A stretch of DNA of 64,000 nt. Origin: Mucilaginibacter sp. OK268 (GTDB lineage: Bacteria; Bacteroidota; Bacteroidia; Sphingobacteriales; Sphingobacteriaceae). Of the stretch, positions 1 to 7,528 are shown piece after piece. The stretch is taken from the NCBI RefSeq assembly GCF_900103125.1, contig NZ_FNJV01000002.1:496001-560000 (forward strand), in the 5' to 3' direction. Numbering within the stretch: position 1 is the stretch's first letter; every line of letters starts with the position of its first letter. A program made the position numbers and the translations under genes. Under the pieces are notes generated by a model that searched no databases, had not been told where the DNA came from, and saw nothing but the letters and a program-made list of their open reading frames with translations.

Positions 1-963
1 TTTTTGCTCGGCTTTAAAATTCAGGAATAGCAGTGGATGACGTGCATTGTATAATTTCAAACGGGCTTCATTCACTACCTGCGGCATTTCGCCCTCTATA
101 TCAATAGCAAATAAGGCCTTGGCACGCACAAAATCAAGCTTGGTTAACAGGCTGTGGTACGATAACAAAAGCGGTGTATAGGGCCTTAATTCGTTTGTGA
201 GCGTGGTTAGTATTTTAACTATCTCGCGGCGACGCTCAAACTCCAGATCGCGTACACGATTGTTCAACGTAAACACCTCCTCCGGCTCCATATAAACGGT
301 TTGGCCCGATGCGGATTCATCATGAATAAATCCTTTAAGCTTGCGCTTATTTTCGGCCAGCAAGGGGATACACAGCCTACCATCGCGTACAGTAAGCGAA
401 CCATCGGCCGTCCAGCCACTGCCTGACGCGGCTTTAAATATCTGGTCTATCTTTTTGCGGGCCTCTTGTTCGGCTTTGGCAATGCCCAGGGTAATTTCAT
501 TCAGCTCGCGCGAAGCGTTGGGTCTTATCTTCCCTTTGGCATCAATAACAGCATCTATCTTTTTAAGGATAGCCTTTTCAATGGGCAGGTGTTCAAATAA
601 AGCTTCGAGGTTGGGATACAGCCCTTCACGCTCGCTGAAATAAGCGATCACCGCGAACACGGTTTGCAGGGAGGCCTGCACCTGGTAAAATTCTTCCTCA
701 GACAAAAATACACCCTCAATACGGGCTTTATTGGCTAAGGTTTTTATATCGAAAAAGTGGTGAATGGGTAAGGCAGCATCGTTAACCAGGATATTTTTAA
801 ATTCATTGGCCTGGTTCAGGAACTTGTATATCAGATCGTAATTGCTCATCACCTGTATCTTGTCAACCATTTGTTGACCCATTTCGCTCAGGCAATGCGC
901 TTTTATTAATTCTTTTACCTCGGTAAACCCCAGCTTATCAACACTATTTTTTGGGTAAAGCAT
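1..963 (-). CDS. mutS2: Endonuclease MutS2, N-terminal part (partial at window edge)
   Basis: Reading the minus strand from the ATG at 961-963 gives 321 codons open to the first base of the window, so the gene continues outside. The visible part matches the MutS2 N-terminal clamp/lever region: the motif HDESASGQT lies near residue 214 and ARHPLL near residue 307, just before where the Walker A ATPase would begin. The ATPase and the C-terminal Smr nuclease domain are not in the window. MutS2 proteins are dimeric DNA-binding ATPases that suppress homologous recombination or act on stalled ribosomes in other bacteria; which applies here cannot be seen. The start codon lies inside the last 20 bases of the upstream DUF4296 lipoprotein gene, so the two are probably co-transcribed and translationally coupled. 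The family call is firm. Confidence 0.9.
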   Translation of the reverse strand, partial: MLYPKNSVDKLGFTEVKELIKAHCLSEMGQQMVDKIQVMSNYDLIYKFLNQANEFKNILVNDAALPIHHFFDIKTLANKARIEGVFLSEEEFYQVQASLQTVFAVIAYFSEREGLYPNLEALFEHLPIEKAILKKIDAVIDAKGKIRPNASRELNEITLGIAKAEQEARKKIDQIFKAASGSGWTADGSLTVRDGRLCIPLLAENKRKLKGFIHDESASGQTVYMEPEEVFTLNNRVRDLEFERRREIVKILTTLTNELRPYTPLLLSYHSLLTKLDFVRAKALFAIDIEGEMPQVVNEARLKLYNARHPLLFLNFKAEQK

Positions 964-1501
964 CAGGATGTTTTTGTTTTAACTTTTTTAGAGAATCGGC
1001 CTTGCTCAAAGCCTTTACAGGCTTTTTCGCGGCTTTTTTAATAGAATCAGCTTTTTCCATAGCCCTTACAGGCTTTTTCGCAGCTTTTTTAATAGAATCG
1101 GCTTTATGGGCCATTTTGATGGAATCGGCTTTTAAATCGGCCTGGCGTTTTTGGGCCGATACCTTGTTAACCGAATCAGACAGGGCTTTGATCCGCTCAT
1201 CAACCTTATCATATATAGCCGTAAGCTTATCCGGATATGTGGCATAATAATTCAGGCTCTTTTTAAAAGTTCCTGAATCGGTATGAAACCGTTCAAAAAC
1301 CGCCAGGTAATTACCCATGCCATATTTGTACAAGGTATCGGGGGTTTGTAAACCGGTATATAAACGTCCGTCGGTGATGTGAATTTCGGTTAGTAAGCCA
1401 ACCATTACATCGGGTTTTATAAGCCCACCAGGGGGTTTATCGTTTTTACAGGCACATAAAAATAGTGATACTGAAAAAAACAAGGTTAAATATTTATGCA
1501 T
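944..1501 (-). CDS. DUF4296-family lipoprotein with KADSIKK repeats
   Basis: This 185-residue protein starts with a hydrophobic segment ending in an LCAC-type lipobox (Cys about residue 18), so it should be a lipid-anchored envelope protein. Residues about 25-110 match the DUF4296 family of Bacteroidetes lipoproteins, whose function is unknown. The C-terminal 70 residues are lysine- and alanine-rich and carry a 17-residue unit (KADSIKKAAKKPV plus four) in tandem, probably helical or disordered. The gene overlaps the downstream mutS2 start by 20 bases. The repeat tail is unlike the conserved core and may vary in length between strains. No role is assigned. Confidence 0.8.
   Translation of the reverse strand: MHKYLTLFFSVSLFLCACKNDKPPGGLIKPDVMVGLLTEIHITDGRLYTGLQTPDTLYKYGMGNYLAVFERFHTDSGTFKKSLNYYATYPDKLTAIYDKVDERIKALSDSVNKVSAQKRQADLKADSIKMAHKADSIKKAAKKPVRAMEKADSIKKAAKKPVKALSKADSLKKLKQKHPDALPKK
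1000..1115 (-). repeat. 51-bp tandem repeat inside the DUF4296 gene
   Basis: The sequence acaggctttttcgc recurs at 1017 and 1068, a 51-bp period equal to 17 codons, with partial further copies on both sides. It encodes the KADSIKK tail of the lipoprotein. In-frame repeats like this can expand or contract by slippage. Confidence 0.8.
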
Positions 1502-1554
1502 TCTGTAATTTAGCGGCTAATTAATTAAGCAAATTTTAAGTTTACCTCACCCTG

Positions 1555-1612
1555 CCCTCTCCTTTGGAGAGGGTTCAAAAATAGTAATTTAAAGTCCTCT
1601 CCTTTGGAGAGG
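1555..1612. repeat. Two short hairpins of the CCTCTCC-TTT-GGAGAGG type
   Basis: Two palindromes with TTT loops lie in the divergent gap between the DUF4296 gene and the PLP protein gene: arms of 8 bp at 1555-1573 and 7 bp at 1596-1612. A third half-copy (gagaggt) follows. This kind of hairpin is scattered through Sphingobacteriaceae genomes. A role in transcription end or mRNA stability is possible but not shown. Confidence 0.65.
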
Positions 1613-1652
1613 ATTTAGGAGAGGTCTATTTTTACAACAAATTTACGGATAA

Positions 1653-2339
1653 ATGAGCATTGCAGATAACATCAAAAGCTTAAAAAAAGAAACGGGGCCA
1701 GGGGTAACTTTATTGGCAGTGTCGAAAACTAAACCTGCCGCCGACCTGCAGGAGGCCTATGATGCCGGCCAGCGCCTGTTTGGCGAAAACACCGTTCAGG
1801 AAATGGTAGAGAAATATGAGCAACTGCCAAAGGACATCCAATGGCACCTGATAGGACATTTACAGACCAACAAAGTTAAATATATTGCGCCTTTTGTGAG
1901 CATGATACAATCTGTCGACAGCCTGAAATTGCTACATGAGATCAATAAACATGCTGAAAAAGCTGGTCGGGTGATTGACTGCCTGTTGCAGATATATATT
2001 GCCGATGAAGAAACCAAATATGGATTGGGTTTTGACGAAGCTATTGAACTGCTGCGTTCCGAAGAGTTTGCAACTTTCAATAACGTACACATCCGCGGCC
2101 TGATGGGCATTGCTACCAATACGGATAACGAAAAGCAGATCAGGGATGAATATTACGAGCTGAAGACATTTTTTGATGGCATTAAGCAAAGCTATTTCCG
2201 CAAGATAGATACTTTTGATACCCTGTCGATGGGGATGTCATCAGACTATAAACTGGCTATTGAGCAAGGCAGCAACATGGTACGCGTAGGCAGCACTATT
2301 TTTGGCAACCGGGTTATTAAGCACTGGAAAAATAATTAA
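1653..2339 (+). CDS. YggS-family pyridoxal phosphate homeostasis protein
   Basis: The 228-residue product has the usual length of the YggS/PROSC family, single-domain TIM-barrel proteins that bind pyridoxal 5'-phosphate and keep the free cofactor balanced in the cytoplasm. The motif AVSKTKP near residue 22-28 holds the PLP-binding lysine, FGENTVQE near 43-50 and WHLIGHLQTNKVKY near 64-77 are family hallmarks, and the C-terminal SMGMSSDYKLAIEQGSNMVRVG region binds the phosphate. No catalytic activity is known for the family. The gene is the first of a plus-strand run and is separated from the next gene by a short dispersed repeat. Confidence 0.93.
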   Translation: MSIADNIKSLKKETGPGVTLLAVSKTKPAADLQEAYDAGQRLFGENTVQEMVEKYEQLPKDIQWHLIGHLQTNKVKYIAPFVSMIQSVDSLKLLHEINKHAEKAGRVIDCLLQIYIADEETKYGLGFDEAIELLRSEEFATFNNVHIRGLMGIATNTDNEKQIRDEYYELKTFFDGIKQSYFRKIDTFDTLSMGMSSDYKLAIEQGSNMVRVGSTIFGNRVIKHWKNN

Positions 2340-2340
2340 T

Positions 2341-2380
2341 GTCTGAATCAGAATTCTCAGGATTAAAGAATTAACAGAAT
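2341..2380 (+). repeat. GTCTGAATCAG-type dispersed repeat
   Basis: Directly after the stop codon lies a 40-bp segment beginning gtctgaatcagaattctcag and ending ttaacagaat. From general knowledge this is a common intergenic repeat in Bacteroidetes; related wording (gtctgaaccatgg) occurs near 32143. Function is unknown. Confidence 0.5.
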
Positions 2381-2429
2381 AAGGTTTATTGGTTTGCAAA
2401 GCCAAATAAACTAATGAACAATTGAACTA

Positions 2430-2897
2430 ATGAACATTGATATAAGAGTTGCTAAAAAAGAAGATTGCCCGCGTTTAATGGAACTGGTACATGAACTGGC
2501 CCTTTTTGAAAAAGCGCCAGAAGAAGTAACTGTGAGTTTGCAGGAGTTTGAGGACGCAGGCTTTGGCCCAAAACCTGTATGGAAAGCCTTTGTTGCCGAA
2601 GTTGAAGGACAAATAATTGGCTTCGCGGTTTATTACATACGCTATTCCACCTGGAAAGGCTGCCGCCTGTACCTGGAAGACCTCATCATTACCGAACAAT
2701 ATCGCGGTAAAGGTGTTGGTAAATTATTATTCAACGTACTGATTGCCGAAGCTAAAGAATTAGGCTTTAGCGGCATGGTATGGCAAGTGCTCGACTGGAA
2801 CGAGCCGGCTATCAACTTTTACAAAAAATACGAGGCTAATATTGAAGCCGGATGGCTCAATGCCTCGCTATCAAAAGAACAGCTTTTAAACTATTAA
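2430..2897 (+). CDS. GNAT-family N-acetyltransferase (SSAT-like)
   Basis: This 155-residue cytoplasmic enzyme is a single GNAT domain that would transfer acetyl from acetyl-CoA to an amine. The acetyl-CoA pyrophosphate loop YRGKGVGK is at residues 91-98, preceded by the LYLEDLII strand. The C-terminal segment VLDWNEPAINFYKK resembles the spermidine/spermine acetyltransferase (SSAT) group, as does the NEPxxNFY motif, so a diamine or related small amine is the most likely substrate. The substrate itself cannot be fixed from sequence. The following lipoprotein gene starts three bases after its stop, which suggests co-transcription. Confidence 0.88.
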   Translation: MNIDIRVAKKEDCPRLMELVHELALFEKAPEEVTVSLQEFEDAGFGPKPVWKAFVAEVEGQIIGFAVYYIRYSTWKGCRLYLEDLIITEQYRGKGVGKLLFNVLIAEAKELGFSGMVWQVLDWNEPAINFYKKYEANIEAGWLNASLSKEQLLNY

Positions 2898-2900
2898 GCT

Positions 2901-3707
2901 ATGAAAACCAGCTACCTGTTTTGTTTTATCATTATTAGTTTCGCTTTTGCGTCATGCCAATGGGGTGTTCCGTCAAAGAACAAAGATACAACCAGCAATG
3001 ACACACTTTCCTATACCTATAAAACGATACATGAGCGGGCAGCAGATTGTGGCAGTAAACCAGACAGCGCTTGCACCGTTGTGCAGGTAAAATACCCGGT
3101 ATTTGTCGGACAGAAAAAGCTGAACGATTCCGTGACTCAAAAGCTAACCAGCCTGTTTGCTACCGATGGCAAACCGGATAGCAGCATCGAGCTCATGAGC
3201 AAAAACTTTTTGAAAGCTTATGCTGATTTCAAAAAAACAGATCCGCGTACGGAAATGTTTTATGAACTGAATAGCTATGCGAAGGTGTTGTTACAGGATT
3301 CAAGCTTTGCCGCGCTTGAGCTTGGTGGCTATACTTACCAGGGCGGTGCCCACGGAGGATCGGCTACCTTTTTTATCAATTGGGACACCAAGGCCAATAA
3401 GGACCTGATATTGGACGACATATTTAACACAGGCTACCAGGACAAGCTGAAAAATATTGCAGAAGCCGTTTTCAGGAAAGATGAAAAGCTGAGCGCTACT
3501 GCCTCGCTGGCCAACGATTATTTTTTCAAGGATAATAAATTCGCCCTTAATGATAATTTCCTGATCACCCCTCTCGGTCTTAAATTCTTTTATAACCAGT
3601 ACGAGATCAAGCCTTATGCGGCCGGTACTACTACCCTGGTTATCCCCTATTCACAAATAAAATCATTACTACGGCCGAATACGGTCGTGACCAAATACAT
3701 CAAATAA
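2901..3707 (+). CDS. DUF4163/DUF3298 (RsiV-like) lipoprotein
   Basis: The 268-residue product begins with a signal peptide ending in FASC (Cys19), a lipobox, so it should be anchored in the envelope. The mature part matches the DUF4163-DUF3298 pair found in RsiV-type proteins; the segment YTYQGGAHGGSATFF near residues 150-164 is the DUF3298 signature. Related proteins in Firmicutes bind lysozyme, but in Bacteroidetes the role is unknown, so lysozyme binding is not claimed. The gene sits three bases after the acetyltransferase stop, and its own stop directly abuts the aspartate kinase start codon (TAA-ATG). Confidence 0.85.
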   Translation: MKTSYLFCFIIISFAFASCQWGVPSKNKDTTSNDTLSYTYKTIHERAADCGSKPDSACTVVQVKYPVFVGQKKLNDSVTQKLTSLFATDGKPDSSIELMSKNFLKAYADFKKTDPRTEMFYELNSYAKVLLQDSSFAALELGGYTYQGGAHGGSATFFINWDTKANKDLILDDIFNTGYQDKLKNIAEAVFRKDEKLSATASLANDYFFKDNKFALNDNFLITPLGLKFFYNQYEIKPYAAGTTTLVIPYSQIKSLLRPNTVVTKYIK

Positions 3708-4964
3708 ATGCTTGTTTTTAAATTCGGAGGTGCATCTGTTAAGGATGCTGGTGGCATTATTAACCTGGCCAGCGTTGTTAAAAAATATACAGGGGAACAA
3801 TTACTTATCGTGGTATCGGCCATGGGCAAAACCACCAACGCGTTGGAAGGTCTTACCAGGGCTTATGTGGATCAGTCGGACAATATGCATCTCATCTACG
3901 AGGGCATCAAACAATATCATTTTGACATTCTGCATGAACTGTTTGAACCCAAACATCCCGTGTTTGACGAGATAGCCAACACCTTTGTGGAAATTGACTG
4001 GATGATAGAGGATGAACCCCAGGATGAGTACGATTTTATTTATGATCAGATCGTATCCATCGGCGAACTGGTATCCACCCGTATCATCAGCGCCTACTTA
4101 AACAAAGAAGGCCTGAAAAACCAATGGCTGGATGTACGCGGCTATATCCATACCGATAATACTTACCGCGAAGGCATTGTACAATGGGATAAAACCCGCG
4201 AAAGCATTACCAGGGACATCCCGGCTTTGCTGGATAAAGGCATCGTAGTAACCCAGGGCTTTCTGGGTGGCACATCAGAGAATTTCACCACCACGCTGGG
4301 GCGCGAGGGTTCTGACTATACCGCATCTATTTTCGCGGCCTGCCTCAATGCCAAATCGGTAACTACCTGGAAAGATGTACCTGGCATCCTGAATGCCGAC
4401 CCTAAATTTTTTAAGGATACTGTAAAATTTGATGAGCTCTCCTATTCCGAAGCTATCGAGATGACTTATTATGGGGCAAGCGTTATCCACCCAAAAACTA
4501 TCAAACCGTTACAAAACGCCCATATACCCTTACTGGTTAAACCCTTTACCGATCCTACAGCTTCGGGTACTATCATTAAGGAAGATGGCGTAAACACGTT
4601 TATAAAGCCCGTCATCATCATGAAACAAAACCAGGTATTGCTTTCCGTATCTTCTAAAGATTATTCTTTTATTACCGAAGATCACCTGAGCGATGTTTTT
4701 GGTCTGTTCGCTCAAAACCAGGTTAAAGTAAACGTGATGCAAACGTCGGCCCTAAGCTTTTCAGTTTGTTTTGACTTTTACGAAGAGCGTTTTGAAAAAC
4801 TACTCAACAGTCTGCAGGAGGATTTCAAAGTAAAATATAATACCGGCTTAACGCTCATCACCATCAGGCACCATGCAGAAAATGCACTGAAGGAACTCAC
4901 CGAAGGTAAAACTGTATTGCTGGAACAAGTGAGCAGGAATACGGCGCAGGTGGTGGTGAAGTAA
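3708..4964 (+). CDS. Aspartate kinase
   Basis: Aspartate kinase phosphorylates L-aspartate with ATP, the first step towards lysine, threonine and methionine. The 418-residue monofunctional protein has the N-terminal kinase motif KFGGASV at residues 5-11 (Ala where many family members have Thr), the catalytic-domain motif TTLGREGSDYTA near 206-217, and a C-terminal pair of ACT-type regulatory domains from about residue 300. It lacks the homoserine dehydrogenase part found in fused ThrA/MetL enzymes. The start codon immediately follows the stop of the lipoprotein gene, so translation is likely coupled. Feedback control through the ACT domains is expected but the effector cannot be told. Confidence 0.93.
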   Translation: MLVFKFGGASVKDAGGIINLASVVKKYTGEQLLIVVSAMGKTTNALEGLTRAYVDQSDNMHLIYEGIKQYHFDILHELFEPKHPVFDEIANTFVEIDWMIEDEPQDEYDFIYDQIVSIGELVSTRIISAYLNKEGLKNQWLDVRGYIHTDNTYREGIVQWDKTRESITRDIPALLDKGIVVTQGFLGGTSENFTTTLGREGSDYTASIFAACLNAKSVTTWKDVPGILNADPKFFKDTVKFDELSYSEAIEMTYYGASVIHPKTIKPLQNAHIPLLVKPFTDPTASGTIIKEDGVNTFIKPVIIMKQNQVLLSVSSKDYSFITEDHLSDVFGLFAQNQVKVNVMQTSALSFSVCFDFYEERFEKLLNSLQEDFKVKYNTGLTLITIRHHAENALKELTEGKTVLLEQVSRNTAQVVVK

Positions 4965-4979
4965 TTAAAAATATTTTGG

Positions 4980-5092
4980 ATTTCGGATGTTCGATTTCGG
5001 ATATTGGAATATTCGGATTCCGCAATATACTTTAAAGCAAGCTTCGTTTTTTCATCACCTGTTTGTCAATTCCGAAATCGAACATCCGAAAT
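4980..5092. repeat. Long inverted repeat with 22-bp perfect arms
   Basis: The 22 bases at 4980-5001 (beginning atttcggatgttcg) are the exact reverse complement of 5071-5092, enclosing a 69-bp loop. It sits between the aspartate kinase stop and the YitT start and could fold as an mRNA hairpin or be a small mobile-repeat relic. The stretch is open in the YitT frame, but this is probably fortuitous. Confidence 0.75.
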
Positions 5093-5148
5093 TCGAAATC
5101 TGTCCCCACTCTATGCCTCCCTTTAGCCTCAAACGGCTATATTTGGGC

Positions 5149-6009
5149 ATGGACGCTATCAAGACAGTAAAGGACGCAATAACTATCGGACTTGGGATAC
5201 TATCTGCCGGATTTGGGTTAAAAGGCTTTTTATTATCGAGTCATTTTATTGATGGAGGAGCTACCGGTATAGCCATGCTGGTGTCTGACATTACACATAT
5301 ATCTATCTCCATCCTTATTTTTATTATTAACGTACCGTTCCTTTGGCTTGGTTACAAAAAACTGGGCCTGCAGTTTGCCATCAAAAGCACGCTTGCTATT
5401 GGCTTACTTTCGATAGTTCTGGCCGTTGTCCAGTTTCCTGATGTTACGCACGATAAATTGCTTACCGCTGTATTTGGCGGTGTTTTTATAGGTACGGGCA
5501 GTGGCCTGGCTATGCGCGGTGGAGCCGTACTTGATGGTACCGAGATTGCCGCTGTACTAGTGAGCAAAAAAACACAATTACTCAAAGTGAGCGATTTTAT
5601 CCTGTTGCTCAATGTATTGATATTTAGTATGGCCGCGTTCTTTTTAGGTGTAGAACCTGCCATGTACTCTATACTTACCTACATGGCCGCTGCCAAAATG
5701 ATCGACTTTATTCTGAATGGTATTGAGCAATACTCAGGTATCACCGTGATATCTACCCACAGCGAAGCTATCCGCAAAGCTATTACCGAAACGCTGGGTC
5801 GCGGGGTTACCATTTACCAGGGTAAAAGTGGCTACGGCAAGGATGGGCATATCAACGATCCGCGGGATATTGTTTTTACCGTGGCCACCCGCCTCGAGAT
5901 CCCCTCGCTTAAACAAACCATCCTGGGTATTGACCCTAAAGCATTTATCGTACAACAAAGTATTGATGATACTACCGGCGGCTTACTCAAACGTAAAGGG
6001 CTGCATTAA
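5149..6009 (+). CDS. YitT family membrane protein (DUF161/DUF2179)
   Basis: The chosen start at 5149 gives 286 residues beginning MDAIKTVKDA. An in-frame extension to 4987 was rejected because it runs through the inverted repeat. The protein has about five to six membrane-spanning segments in residues 10-190 with the family signature FIDGGATGIAML near residue 34, then a soluble C-terminal DUF2179 domain (about 195-286, including VTIYQGKSGYGK and RLEIPSLKQTI). YitT proteins are inner-membrane proteins of unknown biochemical function. It follows aspartate kinase on the same strand but is separated by the long inverted repeat, so co-transcription is uncertain. Confidence 0.87.
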   Translation: MDAIKTVKDAITIGLGILSAGFGLKGFLLSSHFIDGGATGIAMLVSDITHISISILIFIINVPFLWLGYKKLGLQFAIKSTLAIGLLSIVLAVVQFPDVTHDKLLTAVFGGVFIGTGSGLAMRGGAVLDGTEIAAVLVSKKTQLLKVSDFILLLNVLIFSMAAFFLGVEPAMYSILTYMAAAKMIDFILNGIEQYSGITVISTHSEAIRKAITETLGRGVTIYQGKSGYGKDGHINDPRDIVFTVATRLEIPSLKQTILGIDPKAFIVQQSIDDTTGGLLKRKGLH

Positions 6010-6090
6010 GGCTAAAAGCCGAAAGCCTCCAGACTGGGAATTAAGATATTTTTTAGCTTTTTGCTTTACGCCTTCTGCTTTTAGCTAAAA
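6008..6090. repeat. GCTAAAAGCCGAAAGC-type repeat
   Basis: Downstream of the YitT gene lies a low-complexity inverted pair: ggctaaaagccgaaagcc at the left and cttctgcttttagct at the right. Similar wording returns near 6920-6978 and 25746-25772, so this is a dispersed family. Confidence 0.5.
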
Positions 6091-6125
6091 AAAATGTTTC
6101 CTTTGCGGCCTAAACCATATCATAT

Positions 6126-6749
6126 ATGAAAAAAATCTTTACCACAATTATTATTGTTTTGGGCGCTTATGCTGCTACATTCGCACAACAAACAAAAGGC
6201 GATGTTGAACTGGGTATCAATGCAGGATATAACTCCTCTACTGTTACCAACAACAATTACACTAATTCATCGTACAGATCATCTTTCAATTTCGGGGTTG
6301 CTGCCGATTTTTACTTTTCGAACAGATGGAGTATCAAGGGCAAACTGATTTATGATCAAAAAGGCTGGAACGATGGTCTGGTTATTGAAAAAAATGGAGT
6401 AGGTATAATCAGTAATTACCATTTGAATTATTTAACGGTCCCAGTAATGGCCAACTGGCATTTTGGTAAAACCCGTAACTGGTATTTAAACTTTGGCCCT
6501 TATGTTGGTTTCTTAACAGATGCTAAAGAAACTACAGGTGGCACTGATTTAAAACCTTATATCAACAGTACAGATTTTGGCCTGGCATTGGGAATTGGCG
6601 TAAAAATCCCATTATCTGACAAAATAAAACTGGCACTGGAATATGATGGACAGGCAGGCATCTCAGATATAGCAAAAGGAAACACCGGATCTGACGTCCG
6701 CAATGCCCGCGGAAGCCTGAATGTTGGATTTAACTTTGCGTTGAAATAA
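6126..6749 (+). CDS. Outer-membrane beta-barrel protein (PorT-like family)
   Basis: The 207-residue product has a clear Sec signal peptide (positively charged start, hydrophobic core, cleavage after TFA near residue 20) followed by alternating amphipathic strands rich in aromatic and glycine residues, such as SFNFGVAADFYFSNRWSIKG and NVGFNFALK at the C-terminus. This is the pattern of the eight-stranded OMP_b-brl_2 family that is abundant in Bacteroidetes outer membranes. The family includes the PorT protein of type IX secretion, but nothing links this copy to that system. It stands alone and ends in a strong terminator. Confidence 0.85.
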   Translation: MKKIFTTIIIVLGAYAATFAQQTKGDVELGINAGYNSSTVTNNNYTNSSYRSSFNFGVAADFYFSNRWSIKGKLIYDQKGWNDGLVIEKNGVGIISNYHLNYLTVPVMANWHFGKTRNWYLNFGPYVGFLTDAKETTGGTDLKPYINSTDFGLALGIGVKIPLSDKIKLALEYDGQAGISDIAKGNTGSDVRNARGSLNVGFNFALK

Positions 6750-6763
6750 ACAAATTAAAGACT

Positions 6764-6805
6764 AAAGCAACAAAAGCCCCGGTATACCGGGGCTTTTGTT
6801 GCTTT
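6764..6805. terminator. Perfect 42-bp palindromic terminator
   Basis: Bases 6764-6784 are the exact reverse complement of 6785-6805, with a GC-rich core (gccccggtataccggggc) flanked by A-runs and T-runs. It lies 14 bp after the barrel protein stop and could work in both directions. Confidence 0.85.
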
Positions 6806-6814
6806 ATAGAAAAC

Positions 6815-6898
6815 CGTCATTGCGAGCGTAGCGTGGCAATCCCCGATAAGCAGAGCCGCTCTGTACAGTTAGGGATTGCTTCGTACCTCGCAATGACG
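6815..6898. repeat. CATTGCGAG-type inverted repeat, copy 1
   Basis: The element runs from cgtcattgcgagcgtagcg to gcttcgtacctcgcaatgacg with imperfectly complementary ends. A second copy lies at 7396-7481 and a half-copy at 32471-32495. It is a dispersed intergenic hairpin family of Bacteroidetes. Confidence 0.75.
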
Positions 6899-6919
6899 TG
6901 TTTGTGTATTGGTTATTAC

Positions 6920-6978
6920 GTATTTGGCTTTTTGCTTTAGGCCTTCGGCTTTCAGCTTAAAGTCGGCTTTTCGCTTAA
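6920..6978. repeat. GGCTTTTTGCTTTAGGCC-type repeat
   Basis: This pyrimidine-rich segment shares ggcttt(t)tgctttaggcc and ggctttcagctt wording with 6008-6090 and 25746-25772. It lies at the 3' end of the thioesterase gene. Confidence 0.4.
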
Positions 6979-7358
6979 AGAACGCTTATTTTGTGCTTAT
7001 TTTCGTCAATGGCCACAAAGGTAAACGTACCGGTTATGGCCTTTTCGCGTTCAAAGGAGTACATTTCTTCAATGTAGATCTCTACCTGTACCTTTAAACT
7101 CGTATTGCCGATATGCGATACCGTCCCGATCAATTCAATAATGGTACCTGCCGGTATAGGACGGGTAAAATCTATCCGGTCTGAAGATACAGTTACCATT
7201 CTTTTACGGGTAAAACGGGTAGCTGTAATAAAAGCTACCTCATCCATCATATGCATGGCGGTACCGCCAAAAAGCGTATCATAATGATTAGTTGTATTTG
7301 GAAATACAGCTTTAAATATGCGTGTTTCGGATGCTTTGATCCTTTCGTCTGTTGTCAT
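6975..7358 (-). CDS. Acyl-CoA thioesterase, hotdog fold
   Basis: The 127-residue cytoplasmic enzyme is a single hotdog domain of the YciA/BACH acyl-CoA thioesterase group, which hydrolyses acyl-CoA to free acid and CoA. The segment NHYDTLFGGTAMHMMDEVAF near residues 23-42 holds the conserved Asn/Asp of the active site, and SSDRIDFTRPIPAGTIIELIG follows in the usual place. Chain-length preference cannot be read from sequence. It is transcribed on the minus strand, separated from fabH by a dispersed repeat, so it may have its own promoter. Its last bases overlap a repeat segment. Confidence 0.88.
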   Translation of the reverse strand: MTTDERIKASETRIFKAVFPNTTNHYDTLFGGTAMHMMDEVAFITATRFTRKRMVTVSSDRIDFTRPIPAGTIIELIGTVSHIGNTSLKVQVEIYIEEMYSFEREKAITGTFTFVAIDENKHKISVL

Positions 7359-7395
7359 GATGTTTTGTTGTTGAACGCAATCGCTCTTAAAGACA

Positions 7396-7481
7396 TGTCA
7401 TTGCGAGCGATAGCGCGGCAATCTCCTCAGGATACTGGGCAAATGCACAGTTACGATATTGCTTCGTTCCGCACAATGACA
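7396..7481. repeat. CATTGCGAG-type inverted repeat, copy 2
   Basis: The element starts tgtcattgcgagcgatagcg and ends gcttcgttccgcacaatgaca, matching the copy at 6815-6898 at both ends but differing in the middle. It lies between fabH and the thioesterase gene. Confidence 0.7.
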
Positions 7482-7528
7482 TCGTTCTTTACGTTGTTGC
7501 GCTTATTAATAAAAGAAGAAAATGTGCT

